Source: Gerris lacustris
Taxonomy: Eukaryota > Arthropoda > Insecta > Hemiptera > Gerridae
Assembly: GCA_951217055.1 (NCBI GenBank)
Contig: OX578276.1
Location: 35,178,205-35,242,204, forward strand
Reading direction: 5' to 3'
DNA: 64,000 nt
Shown piece after piece: positions 61,166 to 64,000 of the stretch. Made by a program: the position numbers and the translations under genes. The notes below the pieces were generated by a model. The model had not been told where the DNA came from. It saw only the letters and a list, made by a program, of their open reading frames with translations, and did not search any database. The number at the start of each line of letters is the position of its first letter. Positions within the stretch are counted from its first letter, which is position 1.

Positions 61166-63785
61166 CTTGGCTCTTTTTTTCACAGTTAAGGTAATTGATG
61201 GGGATTAGTATTATGATAGAATTACAATAAATATTATTGCTTCTGTTAACACTTAAGACATAAGAGGTCTCAAGTGTTAGATTACTGACACTGGTTTTGA
61301 ACCCACATTCAGTGTTCACACATAACTAACACATTAAATTAATGGGTAGCTACTTAAGTGACGTCCTTTAGATAAGGGTTTTATTTTTTTTACATCTAAT
61401 GGAATCAACATGCTGATCCTATCTCATCCGTCATTGCCTATAGCTGTAAAAGCTTTTGGACAGGCTCAAATAAAATGTGTTTTGCTACTATGAAGTAATA
61501 AAAAAGGATGTATACATAAAAAAAAAAACAAATTGGATACTTTATAAAAAAGGTATATTTTAAATATCACATAATAAAAATGTTGACCTACTAAAAATTA
61601 TATACATGCAAAATATAATAGGTGACTTCATTCTGAGAAATATATTCAATTCTATTAAATTGAAATTGTTCACAAATGTAATAAGATACAACCTAAATTT
61701 GTTTATTATTTTTTACTTTCATATAGGGTGGGATGGGAAAATAAAAAAAATGCATGATATAATAATGCATTTGCTTATTATATTCGTGATATTTTATTCA
61801 ATATTAAATGTGCACTGACAGTTGAAATTAATACGGCACCAAGTGGGCTAATTATGACTTACCATCCAAATTTCATTAAAATTGGATAAATAGTTTTTAC
61901 AGATCATAATGTTGTGATAAGCTCGGAAGCAAACCTTGTGGGTGAATAGTAAATTTTTGAACACTTTCAACATAAAATGACATAATACTTATCAAATTGT
62001 AAGAGGTCATGGGGGATCTTTCAGGCTTAAAGATGTAATATTTCTTTGAGATGTTGCCCTTTCTTATATATTGGTTACTAAGGGTTATGATATCGGCCAC
62101 TAAACTGATTATTGTACACACATCTCAGTATAATATACATTTGTTTTTAATCATGACCACTGTATTACAAATTGTTTATTTATCTTTATTAATTTGAGAT
62201 ACTAATCGTGTTCTGGATCTAACAGTAAGTAGTCGATCTATTTGTCAATTTTAAAAAGGTCTAAACATATCAACATGGATAATAACAACGAAGAAAATAG
62301 TTATCTTTCAATAATGGTTTCTACCCCTCCAGTCAAAATTGATTTCCTATGACATTGCAGGGTGGCCAAAAACCATCTTGCCTATGGCGGCAACAAGTGT
62401 AGTGCAGGTACTGTAAAGGTATGTTAGATCGGGCACTTTACACGTTAAGAAAATGTTACCTTAGATAAATATTCTAGTACAATTGGTTTGGTATTTAGCT
62501 AACCTTCCCAAAACATTTACAAGTAATTTCATAAAAAATAAATCAATCCTATTGAGTTCTAAATTTTGACACAGATAAGACAAATTAAAAATAATAATGA
62601 TAAGACTAGAGTTAAGTTCAGCCTGTCGAAGGAATAATATAATACATATAAATCACATTAACTTAAAAAAATAAAATGAAATTCCATTAGTTGTATTATA
62701 AGAAGGCTAACAGAGAGTCAATAACAGTTCCAAATATTTTTTAGTAAATATAACAATTAAAGCGGCTTAAAAGTTCCAAAGAATCAAGTCTATTGGAACA
62801 ATTTCAAGTTATCATATTTGTAAATCATAAAAATTTACAAAAATTGATGATACCATTATCTCTATCTAGCGTTAAATAATAAGTATTTAAAATTACTTAA
62901 AAGTTAAATAAAGTGTGATGTAAACTTATCAAGAATTGATAAAATATTAAATTATACATTAAAGGTACACTATTTTAAACTATACATCAAATATAGTAAA
63001 GTAAAACCTCGATGTTTGCTTGCCATAGACCTTTGTTGAAAAATGTCTAATTTATTTTGAAGTTCAGTAGAAAAATTCAGTTGACTTTGGGTTTTCTTAA
63101 AAGACACTTCACACAAGTCTGACAATATAGTGTGGCACATAGCTTCCTCATGTCTTATTATAGAATGAATAGTCACAAGTACAAAGAAATGTGATGCCAC
63201 TGGAAATTAAAGTTTGGTTCTTTGGACCAAAATTTTAGTGGGGATTATATTTATTTTTATTCATAAATGAACCCAGAAGATTGAAATTAATATGGCATCA
63301 GCATTTGGTAAAGCAGTATATATGAACTTGTGGCATGTTTAAGAACTTGACACAGGCATACTCTCAGTACATGGAAATAGAGGTGAAAAGGAGGTGTTAT
63401 CATCCCATTTTATCACTGCTATTTAATTTTACTCCTCAGTAATTAATTTTTAAAGATCACCTGTCTATGTAACACCAGTAATAATAAATTAATATAATCA
63501 ATAATACATAAAGAGACAAACTGATCTACACGTAATTGTAAAAAAACCAATTGTAAAAAAACCCACAATAGCTTACAAACCACTTTTGACAATTGTTCAT
63601 GACCATCAAACTATTAAGTGGTGAAAACCGGTCTTTCTATTAAACATTAGCTATTGCAGATATTATTATAATCCACAACCGGTCGCTTACATCAATTATT
63701 AGGTTTATACAACTGATTGAGCAACAACATTGAAGATAACATCTTGAAAACATTAGTCATCCAAATACTGTCCATTAGATGATAT
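61166..63785. other. Intergenic, right end
   Basis: Partial family C copies at about 61700-61950 and 63130-63340. No gene recognised. Confidence 0.6.
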
Positions 63786-64000
63786 TATGCACTTGTCTCC
63801 AGGGTTTTTCCACAGTTCAGAACATTTTTTTATATGTTTCCGAACAAATGCTGTTAAGAGACTGGTGATTTATTCTTTACTTCTTCTTTACCCTGGAATT
63901 GCTTTCTCTTTGAAGTTTTCTTTAGTCTTAGGAATAAATAAGAAGTCACAGGGGGCTAGGTCAGGCAAGTAAGAGAGGTTTTGTATTTAAACATTAGCAA
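63786..64000 (-). pseudogene. mariner-like transposase remnant, running off the window
   Basis: The minus strand from about 63978 reads SYLPDLAPCDFLFIPKTKEN. The PDLAPxDF.LFPK block with the third catalytic Asp is characteristic of mariner (DD34D) transposases. The frame then meets stops (near 63890) and shifts, so it is decayed. The upstream part lies beyond 64000. Confidence 0.7.

Overview
The window is AT-rich animal nuclear DNA, almost certainly from an arthropod and probably an insect. The support is spliced secreted cysteine protease genes with GT-AG introns, a BEL/Pao LTR retrotransposon, a Helitron with the animal-type end, piggyBac-like and hAT-like miniature elements, and remnants of mariner and hAT transposases. 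A hemipteran is my guess only; nothing here fixes the order. No bacterial-style operons, CRISPR arrays or convincing tRNA/rRNA genes were seen.

Two complete cathepsin L-like (papain family, C1A) genes bracket the window head to head. Gene 1 is on the minus strand (coding 9842 down to 5367, six coding exons, 322 residues). Gene 2 is on the plus strand (coding 40872 to 58213, six coding exons, 334 residues). Both keep a signal peptide, an ERFNIN/GNFD-type propeptide and the Gln-Cys-His-Asn active site. All five coding introns lie at the same positions and phases, and each gene has a 3' splice site just upstream of the ATG, implying a 5' UTR intron. They are ancient duplicates, now in opposite orientation with about 31 kb between their start codons.

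The rest is mobile or repetitive DNA, often nested. From left to right: a hAT-like MITE (480-725); a TIR element with another repeat nested in it (2908-4328); gene 1, with a hAT-like element (9883-10971) ending 36 bp from the splice acceptor before its ATG; dispersed repeats (10-17 kb); the 5' end of a transposon ORF (17358 on) cut by an uninterrupted 1,359-bp inverted repeat around a (TA)n centre (17484-20475); and further repeats (21-24 kb). Next is a BEL/Pao element with identical-length LTRs and a 5-bp target duplication (25081-31519). Its gag-pol frame is split by a 3.6-kb long-TIR transposon (26878-30516), which itself holds a Helitron (27669-28885). After this come another hAT-like element (31601-32587) and more dispersed repeats.

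The 10.6-kb first intron of gene 2 holds two inverted piggyBac-like MITEs carrying GGATCC palindromes. Intron 4 holds nine exact copies of GTAATGAGTGTTAC at semi-regular spacing, which I cannot assign to any known feature. Downstream of gene 2 are hAT and mariner transposase remnants.

The proteases would act in the lysosome or be secreted (for example into the gut). Nothing else in the window looks like a host gene. Repeat-family boundaries are by eye and approximate unless exact termini are stated.
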